Positions 25,001-36,362 of a stretch of 64,000 nucleotides of DNA are shown in pieces. Origin of the DNA: Siniperca chuatsi (taxonomy: Eukaryota; Chordata; Actinopteri; Centrarchiformes; Sinipercidae); the NCBI RefSeq assembly GCF_020085105.1, contig NC_058051.1, forward strand, positions 3,926,001 through 3,990,000, read 5' to 3'. The notes beneath the pieces were generated by a model. It worked only from the letters and a program-made list of their open reading frames with translations. It searched no databases and was not told where the DNA came from. Made by a program: the position numbers and the translations under genes. Position 1 is the stretch's first letter; the number at the start of each line of letters is the position of its first letter.

Positions 25001-25995
25001 CGGAAGACGACATTGAGGAGCTGATGAAGGATGGAGACAAAAACAATGATGGCAAAATTGATTATGACGGTACGGGAGCCAGCCCATTAGTAGCACAACA
25101 GTAAACAGCAGACACCAACTGTATGTCCTACAAACAATGTTCACATGCAAAGATTTTGCATTTGCAATTAAAGTTTGAGCAAACATAACAAGTAACCCAA
25201 ACTAAACAACAAAATACATTGTTGTCAACTTCCAAAACAACACCGATGAGCAGTTTCTTGAGTCACAGTCATTATTCACACGGTCACCAGAGGTCCCTGT
25301 CAGAAAAACATAAAGATGGATCTTTTTAAGTGTTTTAAGTGTGAACAAATGACGAATGCTGCGGACAGTTTTAAATATAATGCTCTTCAGATCACACTGT
25401 TTTTATCATTTCAGAACTTTTAACTGCAAAACGATCAGTTTTTAACTTGTTTTTCAACTCGCTGCAAGCTAAGGTCATGATTAAAGCTGCATTGATCCTT
25501 TTTTTTTGGCCACTTGGGGGCAGCACTCCAATACAAGTTGAAAATCACACGTTTAACATTTTACAGCCTTACATGGCTAACAGTTTAGCAAACAAACAAC
25601 AAACAAGTCCAATATTCCCTCTCTTTTAGCTCTGTCTTTGGTCTCCACCAGCTCCTGAGAAAAAGATCTGGCTCTTTAGCTGCTAAAAGTAGTAGGCAAC
25701 TAAAAGCTTAAACAATTCAAACATTGTTTAAATAATAGATATTTCAATGACAACTTTGCTGTACCACATGGCTCACACGCTATCCCACCCTAAAACAATT
25801 TAAATCAATACAGTGATCCTGCAGACTTTTGGTACTAGAGAAAACACTCCTTTCACTTTCACTGTTTCACTTAAATATACCGCATAAACATGTTGATATA
25901 TATGTGTGTGTGTGTATACTGTATGTATATGTATATATTGACACTGTGCGTTCACTCTGACAGAGTTCCTGGAGTTCATGAAAGGTGTTGAATAG
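22045..25995 (+). CDS. tnnc1: Troponin C, slow skeletal and cardiac type
   Basis: The coding exons are 22045-22068, 23489-23519, 24147-24293, 24501-24615, 24933-25069 and 25964-25995. They join in frame to 161 residues, the length of human TNNC1, with the same six-exon layout. The protein is the calcium sensor of the thin filament; with troponin I and T it switches contraction on. The EF-hand 1 loop (residues about 28-40, [12 protein letters not shown]) has the insertion and missing acidic ligands that make site I inactive in cardiac/slow TnC, with the Cys at position 35. Sites II ([12 protein letters not shown]), III ([12 protein letters not shown]) and IV ([12 protein letters not shown]) are complete. 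The start [20 protein letters not shown] matches the family. Fish have two tnnc1 copies, and which one this is was not resolved. No damage is seen. Confidence 0.97.
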
Positions 25996-26276
25996 AGGAT
26001 TCAGCTGGAGGCATCACCCTGCAGCCTCTTCACTTTCCATTGACTGCATCATCATCTAAGGTCATTCCTGAAGACATGCCTCCACCTTTTGTCTGCTTTT
26101 AACAATACAAACAACACACCTGTCCTCAGCAGACACCTGTCCTGTCACTTATTCTCAAACAACCCACCACCGAGGCCCTGAAAGGTTTGCCGAGAGATCT
26201 CATTGACTGCAAATATCTTTATTTCTGATAGTGATAATGAATCAAAGTGTCATAAATAAAAACTATTTTCAATAAA
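25996..26276 (+). terminator. tnnc1 3' UTR and polyadenylation signals
   Basis: A short 3' UTR follows the stop codon at 25993-25995. AATAAA signals lie at 26255-26260 and 26271-26276. Confidence 0.6.
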
Positions 26277-28178
26277 AAGATGCTCATAATTGCATATTTT
26301 GTGATGTAACGTGTTCATTAAACCATATTTTACATCTTGAGAAAAATAACACAGAACTTCTTCTTTTACGAGATTGTGGATTGGGAGATTTTAGATCCCA
26401 GAAACCTGAAGGCTTTCACAGCCGACACAGTATAGATGATTTTGGTAAGGGGGTGGTTTTGAATGTGTACTCAGGTTCATTCCACTGGGTGTTGTTAAAT
26501 AGATGTTAATAGTATTTAATATAACATGCTGCAGCAAACTTTGGTAAAGTTTACCATTTGGATTTTTACAAGCCAATATATAACGTTATATACGTTAAAT
26601 ATGAGAAGTTTGTCACAATATGATTTGACAAGATGATAGTCCTATTCTATCATCCAGCCACACTTTTTTTATATGACCACTGGATCATGGAATACTCAGG
26701 AATGAAAAAGATAAATGGTCTGTGTCGAATTCAGTCAAAGGAAGGTGGACAAAATGCAGACTGTGGGGGATCCAGACCCTGAATTGTGATGTAGCTTTGG
26801 CTGAAGTAGAATTTACTTGTTGACTCATTTGGTGTACTGCTTTACACTGTAGTGTTTGGGTACATTACTAGTGCTACATATCGCGTACATGCACTGCCAC
26901 CTAGTGTAGAAGCCTGTACAGGTCTCTTATGTTAATTCAGTGACAAAAGTTGTACTTCAAACAGTATTTGGGACACTAGACATTGAAATAGGATACACTG
27001 TAAACACTGCATCCTTAATTTCTGTTGCTGTTTTTCTCCTTCTTTAGATGTATGGGTCCGAGGGGCTGATGGCCTATTGTTCTTGCCAGCATTTCTTTCT
27101 TTCTAAAACTGCCCTCCTGTGAACAAACAATCATTACATTTTGCACAGTAGGCAAGTTCAGTTCCAAACCATGTATTCTTACATATGGGGAAATTGTCTC
27201 AGTTCTCAAAGCAACCATCTAAAGTTAGAATAGAATAGAAAAATACAGAAAAAATCATTAAAAATCAGTTGTCGGTGCTACAGCTTCATCCAAAGAAAGT
27301 TTCATCCAAATGTAGCCTCACATGAGTAAAATCTGCATTATGTAGTCCATCACTTCAGTTAATCAAAACCTGTTAAACCCTTTGATGTTTTTTTCAAATC
27401 TCACAAAAATTGCTGTAGGAAAATTTATCAAAATTATAGCTAATTTTCCTTCAAAAAGAAATTTGAAAAAGTAAAATTTTGTCATATATATATATCATTT
27501 ATTTATATATTTTTTTTTTTTTGCCAATCCATGTATAAAAAAAGCACCAAACTTTGCCATATGGTCTACTGTCATTTCTTTGCCGGTCGTAGTGACTTCC
27601 TGGAGTCTCTGCTGGTTACCCGTCAACCTCACTACTATGATATGACAAGAAGGGCTTAAAGAGTTATTAAATAATGAATTTATTTGATATAGTGTGAAGA
27701 ACAGCATAGCTAAAGATCTGGATGGATGTGATGTGGAGCTTGATTCCCAATGAGCTCACTGGATGCGACAATGAAATGACAGCTGACAGCAGCAGGGAAA
27801 GGAACAGATTTTAAAGTTTGAGAGCATCAATTAAACATCAATAGAAATCATGAAGATTACTGATTGAACTTTAACTGAGCTTGGTAAGGTGCACCTGTCT
27901 TACTATATTATAAATTATAAGCATAGTATGAATGGATGTTGAAAAATGAAAAAACACTGTATGAGCTGTGTGGAGTCACACTGCAAGTAGAAAATGAAAT
28001 TGAAACAGTAAGAATAGGATCAGAAACAGTGGACTGAGTTTAGGTCTTGCATGATAATAATCCTGTCCATCAGTGAGAGTGGAGACTGATGGGCAGTCTC
28101 ATCTCAGTGGTATCAGTCTACAGCTGAAGGTGCTCGTGTGTTCACCCAGAACGTTTTTTCTGCATGCTGTAATCTAAA
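26277..28178. other. Intergenic between tnnc1 and bgn, nothing clear
   Basis: AT-rich sequence with only short frames. No gene, RNA or named element is supported. Confidence 0.35.
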
Positions 28179-28232
28179 CATAATGACCCTAAACCAACAC
28201 TTGTTTTTATGTGTTGGTTTAGGGTCATTATG
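28179..28232. repeat. Perfect 22-bp inverted repeat (hairpin)
   Basis: The arms 28179-28200 and 28211-28232 are exact reverse complements with a 10-base loop. The 54-base unit could be a foldback transposon end or a small hairpin RNA. No flanking stem or copies elsewhere in the window were noticed. Confidence 0.85.
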
Positions 28233-28413
28233 GTCCGACACTTCTGCCCCCGTTCTAATCTGTTCCTGTTCTCACTGGTTGGTGAATATTTTGATGATCC
28301 TGAGAGCAAATTCATAAGTCATAATGAGGTGTTATGTTGAACAACCTGATTGTTGTCTCATTCAGTGTGTAACTTAACATTTTGTCCTGATTTAAATACA
28401 GCCCTGCCCTGCC

Positions 28414-28414
<1 letters not shown>

Positions 28415-28479
<65 letters not shown>
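28415..28479. repeat. (TC)n microsatellite
   Basis: A nearly pure TC run of about 65 bases. It creates long spurious Leu-Ser and Arg-Glu frames on the two strands. Confidence 0.95.
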
Positions 28480-28483
<4 letters not shown>

Positions 28484-28842
28484 AGCATTATTGTCTCTCT
28501 GTGCAGGAGGACTGTATGAACCTCAGTCAGCAAGATGAAGAAGTAACGAGGGCGTACGACCTGTCCATTATTTGAGTGGAGCACTACATTGTATTGTGAG
28601 TGTTGTTTTGTTGGCTGGAGCGGATATGGTATGTATACTTCAAGGCCTTTTTATTTCTACAGGGCGACTCCAGTAATTACTTACATTTATGAAAAATTAT
28701 GCTCAACAAACTTTAATTATGTATAGGTTCATGCCAGCCATAAACCAATACATAATTCATAATCATTGCAAAACTACTTTGTTTCTTTATGCTAATACAT
28801 TTTGTTTGTCATTCTTCTTATAATTTAATAAGAGTTGAAAAT

Positions 28843-30712
28843 GTGTGTGTGTTGGTAAATTCAGTATCAATCTTCTGCTGCAGCCTGTTATAAACAATAT
28901 GTATAGATGCAACATGCAAGTTTGTGAAGAGATCACAGCTGATAAATGCCCTGCCTCTCATTTATTGGGCCCCCCAAATCTTAGAAAGAGACTCAGGGCT
29001 GCACATCAGCTTCCAGAGACCCGACTCTGTGCTGACTGCTGTGAAAAAAAAATGGCCCTCAGTTCTCTGGAGTTGTGCTATAAAAAACTCTGCTGTAGGA
29101 GGGCCTGGTTTAGTGGCTTCTTGTGGGCCTTGCTGTGGTAAAGGGTGTGGGAATTTCACCCTGCAGACAAGAACACAGTGGAGGGCAAGCTGTCCGCAAC
29201 ACGTGGCATACACACAGGATCTGGAGCTCAGTGAAGACGCCTATATTCTCATTTAAGCTCATGTCATCTGAAAATGAATTGAGGATGGTAGAATAATAAC
29301 TTAACTGAAAACAAACAACCAAATGTACTGAATTATTAAAGTTGCTTGGTGAATTGCCCGATGAATCTGAATTATGTGTCCTGAATTAGAATTCCCTGTT
29401 CTGCATTTGTATGAACAGTTGTGAAAATTACTGAACTATTGATTTGTATCTGGAATTTGATTCTGATTTTGTGTAAACTGTACTTTTTACCGTGTGGATC
29501 TTGTAGGCATGATGACAAATTCTTGTTCAGTGAGCTGATTGATTGTTAGGTAGTGTGTTTACACATTTTCATCCAATCCACTATAGGGTGTTTCATAAAG
29601 GTGGCTCACATACTGTTTGAATGTCATCAAACTGGCTGTCTGACTCGCTCTCTTTAGCCATGTTAGAAGCACGGCTCTTGGGGTGGCAATGTTGGCCGGT
29701 TGGTCGGTCCGCCACTTTGGTCCAGATATGTCTCAACAACTATTGGTTGAATTGTGATAAAAAATTTGGTTCAGACATTCATGTCCCCCTCAGGATGAAT
29801 TGCAATAACTTTAATGATCCTCTGACTTTTCATCCAGCGCCATCATCAGGTCAAAATTTTAATTTGTCTAATATTTTGGTTCATGACCTGGAAAACTAAT
29901 GACATTCCCATCAGCCGCAGCTGTACTCTGTGTTTAGTGCTTTGCAGAAAATGTTAGCATGCTAACACGCTACATGCTTCTGTCATTCAAATACGGGAAT
30001 TAAAGGTTTAAAATATACTGTACTGGACCTGATATACAAACTTTGTTATACGTTATCAGTTTTCAGATTTTAAAACAGATATGGATGGAATGGACGATCT
30101 AAATATAAATTCAGAACATCGTTTGGCTACTGACACAACTTTTCTTCTGTTGTACTGCTTGAACCTTGTTCCGTGCATGTCTCATCAAGACAAGATTCAA
30201 TAAGGTATTTTCTATTTTTGAACGAACTATATCTTATTCTGTGTATGTGAGCGTTTTAAATTCAAAAAAACATTTGTCTCTGAACTGAGGGAGCAAACTC
30301 AAGATATCAAATGTCATGTGCCCTGACTGAAGACCGCATCTCCTCACTACACCATCATTTGTGGCTTTTTAGTTCTAACCATTAAATTGATGGCTTTTGC
30401 TTTATGAAGATAGATCTTGTCACAAATGTATTTTGCAAACAACTATACAAAGCAGGTATACATTATGGGATACAGAGATATATCATTCAAATGAAGCAGT
30501 GGCTGCAAATAGGTTTCTGGACTGTATTTTGTTTTTGTACACAGCACCAATCAAGTAGATTCATATTTGGAGCAAAATGTACTGTAGCTGTAGTTCGGTT
30601 ATGGAACAGTTTGTCTATGGGAGCGCAAAGAATGCATCAGCCCAAGTTTTTGTAAAAAAAAAAGAAAAAAAAAAGCCGTTGATTAAAATATGTATGAATA
30701 TATAAACACTTT
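28843..30712 (+). repeat. Interspersed repeat, long copy, upstream of bgn
   Basis: 28843-29119 and 30383-30712 match, in the same order, the two halves of 32131-32625. Shared segments include the one around TGTGCTGACTGCTGTGAAAA and the one around GGTTATGGAACAGTTTGTCT. This copy has about 1.26 kb (29120-30382) between the halves that the other copy lacks. Part of it (29640-30000) is a separate fish repeat with TCTCAACAACTATTGGTTGA. Near the end the + frame reads VVRLWNSLS, reminiscent of the C terminus of LINE reverse transcriptases, so a retroelement origin is possible. It ends A-rich, only about 25 bases before the first bgn exon. Confidence 0.6.
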
Positions 30713-30753
30713 TTTCCATGTTTGTGTTATATTTCCAGACAAGTGGTCCAGTC

Positions 30754-32068
30754 ATGCATCCCATCTTAGTTCTGTTTCTCGTGGTGTATGTAACACCGTC
30801 ACCCGTCCCCTCCATCGTCTTGCCCTTCCAGCAGAAAGGCCTCCTACATCTGGGTAAGACTGTTGATGTTGAGAGCTTGATAATGATGATGAATGATGAA
30901 GAAGAGGGATCAGCCTTCCAAGATATTTTCCATGTTGAACACCCATCATGCCCATTTGGATGCCAGTGCAACCTCAACATAGTGCAGTGCTCTGACTTGG
31001 GTGAGTGAATATCTAAAAGTTGTTTGTGCACATGTCTCAGCTCCATCTTCCCTGTCTACGTTCCCTTTTTGTAGCAAAGTATATACTCAATAAAGTTCTG
31101 CATACTCACGCCAACCAAAGGCCACAAAACATTGCTTGATGTTTGTCTGATTACAGAATATGCCTTTCATTTTAAAATGCTTTCAGACAGACCGCTCTTG
31201 CTGAAGGGTAACAATTTGACTTTTAATTAGGTGATCTGTCAGGAAACACCAATTTCAGAGAGTAATACGTTTGAAGTTGTGAATAGTGTATCATTACAAG
31301 TGCAAGTGGCTCTTGGTTTAGCTCATCTACTTTGTATTTCTCTAAAGGTTTACATTACGTGCCCTTCGACATTCCTCCTGATACCAGACTGCTGGACCTC
31401 CAGGGCAACCAGATCACAGAGATCAGAGAGAACGACTTTAAGGGACTGAGCAACCTCTATGTAAGAACCCGATTAACTACAGTGGGTCTTTTTTGGATCA
31501 TAGAAAAATGTATTTTTCCCATACTTTTGACCAATAGGTCAGCATCACATTGTATTCTGTAATACAGAGACAGATGACTGGAATATTAACTTAGAAATAA
31601 AATTCTAGTTACAGTTTTCAGTTTTACAGTGATAAAGCATATTTCAAAAAGGAATGAAAACAAACAGCTAAATGGAACACTGGCAGAACAAAAATGCTGC
31701 CAGACAGTCAAGAAGATAACACAGATAGGTTGTATTATCACAGTGCTTATATCTCAGGGGCAAGGGGAAGTGACACAAAAAAATGGGTCATGTTGAAGAC
31801 CGCACACAGGTCAGAGGCACAAATGCTGCCAAGTATAATGAACATTCCCATTCATGGTGGTCATTATACAGCATTTGTGCCTCGGACCTGTGTGCGGTCT
31901 TCAACACGACCCATACTATTACCAAGACAGGCACCCATATTCTTTCAGATGTATTCTTTGTGTTGGGTTTGTGCAGATGGAGTCTTTCCTTTCGTATAAT
32001 GAATTATATCTCCTTGAGCCAGTACACAAAGCAGAGCACCTGAAGATGACCAGGTCATTTTGACAGAC

Positions 32069-32124
<56 letters not shown>

Positions 32125-35100
32125 GTGTTGGTAAATTCTGTGCTGTAGCCTGTTATAAGATCACAGCTCATAAATGGGCTCCCAAATCCTAGCAAGAGAG
32201 TCGGAGCTACACATCAACTTCCACAGACCTGATGACTATGATTATCCCCAACTCTGTGCTGACTGCTGTGAAAAATGTTCCTCAATTCTCTATAAAAAAA
32301 AAAACTCTGCTGTAGGAGGGCCCGGTTTAGTGGCCATTAAATTGATGGCTTTTGCTCTGTGAAGATAGATCTTGTCACAAATGTAGGGTCTGCATGTTGC
32401 AAACAACTATACAAAGCAGGGATACATCATTCAAATTGAAGCAGTGGTTGCAAATGGGTTTCTGGATTGATGGGATCACGAATCAAGTAAATTCAAAGAT
32501 GTACTATAGCTCTAGCTTGGTTATGGAACAGTTTGTCTTTAGGAGCCAGGCCACTTTTTTTTTTTTTTAAAAAAGAAGAAAAAAAAGAGCAGTTCATTAT
32601 AATATGTATGAACATATAATGTGGTAGTCATGAACACTGACCTTAACTGAGGCAAGTGAGGCCTGCAGTTCTTTGGAAGTTGTTGTGGGGTCTCTGAATG
32701 GCTGAAGAAGAACAAAATGAAGACTTTGGAGTGGCCTAGTCAAAGTCCTGGCCTGAATCCTATTGAGATGCTGTGGCATGACCTTAAAAAGGCAGTTCAT
32801 GCTCGAAAACCCTCCATTGTGGCTGAATTACAACAATTCTGCACAGATGAGTGGGCCAAAATTCCTCCACAGCGCTGTAAAAGACTCATTGCAAGTTATC
32901 GCAAACGCTTGATTGCAGTTGTTGCTGCTAAGGGTGGCCCAACCAGTTATTAGGTTTAGGGGGCAATCACTTTTTCACACAGGGTGTCAGCAGGTAGACA
33001 CGGGACACAGAGGTTAGTACTGTGACGAGGGAGTTTATTAGAACAGCCAGACAGAGAAAAGCAATGACGGGAGATATGAGGGGCAAAGCTAGGAAAGTCT
33101 ATGGATCTTATCTTGAGGTAGAGCTGGTAGTAGGATCCACTGGAGAAGACGGGAGACAGGAGAGCCGGGAGCTGACGAAACACACAACGGAGAAGTCCAA
33201 AGTGGTTGTCAATAGATACTGTGGTCGGGTTGAGTTCTCGTAAGAGGTTTGAGACCAGACAGTGAGTGAACCGGGGGAGTGAGACTATATAGTGTGGAGT
33301 GGATGATTAGTGGCAGGTGTGTAAACAATACTCAGGTGAGTGCGATCTGCTGATTGCAGTGGGTGGAGCTGGTGGTGTCTGTGTTGGCTCTCTGACACAG
33401 GGCCATGTAGGTTTGGATTTAGTTTTCCCATAATAATAACAACCTTCATTTAAAAACTGCATTTTGTGTTTACTTGTGTTATCTTTGACCAATATTAAAA
33501 TTTGTTTGATGATCTGAAACATTTAAGTGTGACAAACATGCAAAAAAATAAGAAATCAGGAAGGGGGCAAACACTTTTTCACACCACTGCATCATGTCAT
33601 CATCAAAACGTGCCAGCGATACAGCAGAGCTACACAATGGACAGTGATGGGAAGACACAGTTACGTTTTTTATAGTCTATAGTCTACAGAGTAATATAGT
33701 CTATGAATAACCTAATATTGAATCAGTCTATGACTTATCTGGATGGATGGAACAACAATGAGTCTGGAGGAAGAAGGTGACATTTTTTTATAAAGATGGG
33801 TGGTCGAGATGGTCACGATGTAGCAAATTTTCTTTAACATTTGTCCTTATTTGGGAATATCAAAAAAATGTGAATTTGAAAGACTGAATTGTATTATTGA
33901 ATGATGCAAAATGGTAATCGATCTACAGATATACTAAAGATGTCATACCTTTATTAACTTTTAATGTTCATCCTCGTTTATCCTTAAGTATATCTACTTT
34001 GGATAGCTGGGTTAAGTGTAAATTATACTTTTCACATCCTCATAGGATGGTCTATATTGACTGTGAGGAGATACAGTTCCTTCAAAGAGTGACCTTCACT
34101 GTAAGAAATAGAGGACAAAATCCACACTTCTCGTTTGGCAGTTAGAGTTATTAAAAGCAATCTTTAAATTTATCTTCTGTTTATTGTCTACCTCCTTGTC
34201 CTCGTAACAGGCCAGCAAGGCAACATTGTCTGTGGAAACACAGCGAGAACATTGTTCTAAAAATATGTAACTTTGGAAGTTCCCCACTTGGTTTGTCTAA
34301 CTCAGACTGCTGAAGCCTCATATTAACTTCAGATAAACTTGAGGATGCATTTTTACAGAACAAGGGCTGGTTTATTTTATCCCCCATTTTTTACAGTGCT
34401 GTCGTGTGCAGAGACCAATAACTCTTTCTACATTCATATAGGATGTGAGTATTGTATTAAGATAGAAATAAATCAAAAAACTAAACTTATCGTTTAAGTC
34501 CCAGTAGTAGACCTCAGCTTTACCACAAATATTTTTATTACCCTTGGAGTAAAACAAGTTCTGCTGAACTCTAACCTCTTAGACTCCACTGACCTTCTTC
34601 TGTCTATTTAATATTTGTGGCAGGCTCTGGTGTTGGTGAACAATCTGATCTCTAAGGTCCACCCACGTGCCTTCCAGCCCCTTGTGCGCATGCACAAGCT
34701 CTATTTGTCCCACAACCTGCTGACCACTGTTCCCAAGAATCTGCCCCCCTCTCTGCAAGAGCTGCGTATCCATGACAATCGCATCAAGAAAGTAGCATCA
34801 GGGACATTCTCTGGTCTACTCAGCATGAACTGTATTGGTGAGACTTTCTTCCTACATTAACACGTACAGTTTTATTGTGGGTACTGTTTTCTCAACATGC
34901 AGTGTCTTTTCAAATTGTACACACTGTAGGTTGTAAATTTGACAAATTTTGAAAGTTAATTGTTTATTATTTTCTTTTAACATAGAGATGGGTCGCAATC
35001 CCATCAGGAACAGTGGTTTGGAGCCCGGTGCATTTGATGGACTTAAACTGAAATTCCTGCGGATTTCAGAGGCTAAACTCACAGGCATTCCAAAAGGTAA

Positions 35101-36326
35101 AAGCTCACTTAACTACTATGCTTACATTGCATTTTAAGCATTGGCTGACATTCTCATACATGCTGACTGACTGATAGAACAGAGCAACAGCAGAACAAGC
35201 CTCAGCCCTGAGATCAACCTAAATTGTAAGAGAAGGAGTTCATCGTGGCCTGATAATATTCGTGATCATGGAAAAATTATATGAAAGAACTGATAAAGGA
35301 ATTCAATAAATGTTGAATGCAGAGATAGACAGATCTTTTGGAAGGAAAGTACTGAGTAGAGAAGAGGTAACCAGAGATACTCATTGAAAATGAACTGAGA
35401 AAGACAGCTTTAAAAAAAAAAAGAATGGTTAAAATCAAAGCAGCAGAGGCTGCAATATCCTGACTTTTAGCCCCTAGTATGGGTCTAATAACACTGGAGC
35501 TTCCCATAATGCAACTCTGTAGCATCTTTTCATTAGAACTTCTCTGCCTAGTGAACCAACACCCACATCGTTTAAACGCAACTCTTCCAGTTTGTAACAA
35601 AGGCTTTTTGTAATAAATGTGTAGCATCACCATGGCATCATCAGGGTTATTTTGTCAGATTTTACAGAGCTCCTCCAGAGCCACAGAAGACTTCAGACAA
35701 CAGTTTTCCCTGGTTGAGTAGTTCTAAACATGACAAGCTAAAATTGGAAAGGCCCTTTAATGAAATTTGAACGTGACTCTGCTGGTCTGAGTGGAATGGG
35801 ACAGTCAACGTCATAAAACCTGGTAACCTTTGGTTCCCATGTTGACTGTAAAGACCTTTCATCTAAAGAACCTGGGTAGTCAAAAAAAAATTGACGATGA
35901 CAATTTCTGAACATGTGCCTGTAAAACAGATTTTCTCAATTTAAATTGATCTACGCAATAGATATAAGGCTGGGTCGTGTCCTGTCCTGTCCGAATCCTG
36001 ATGATACAAAATAATAGTCACCCCGTCTCTAAGAAATCGTGCAGGATGCATGGGACCCACAGGATTCGTGATCAGATGTCACCTTTTTGTGCAGAGCTGG
36101 GGTCAGTGGGTGAGCAAAAAGTGGTGAGGCTGTCTGGTGCTTGAAAAGTATGCAAGAAATATCGACTTAACTGACCATGTCTGCTTTTTTCCCACATATC
36201 AGATCTACCTAATAATCTAAATGAGTTACATCTGGATCACAATCAAATTCAGGCCATCGAGTTAGAAGACCTGATACAATGTGGACAGTTGTACAGGTAA
36301 GTGAGTAAATGACAATGAAATGACAA

Positions 36327-36362
<36 letters not shown>

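Noticed and set aside
28312-28584. Frames with long Arg-Glu or Leu-Ser runs
   Set aside because: They are translations of the (TC)n microsatellite.
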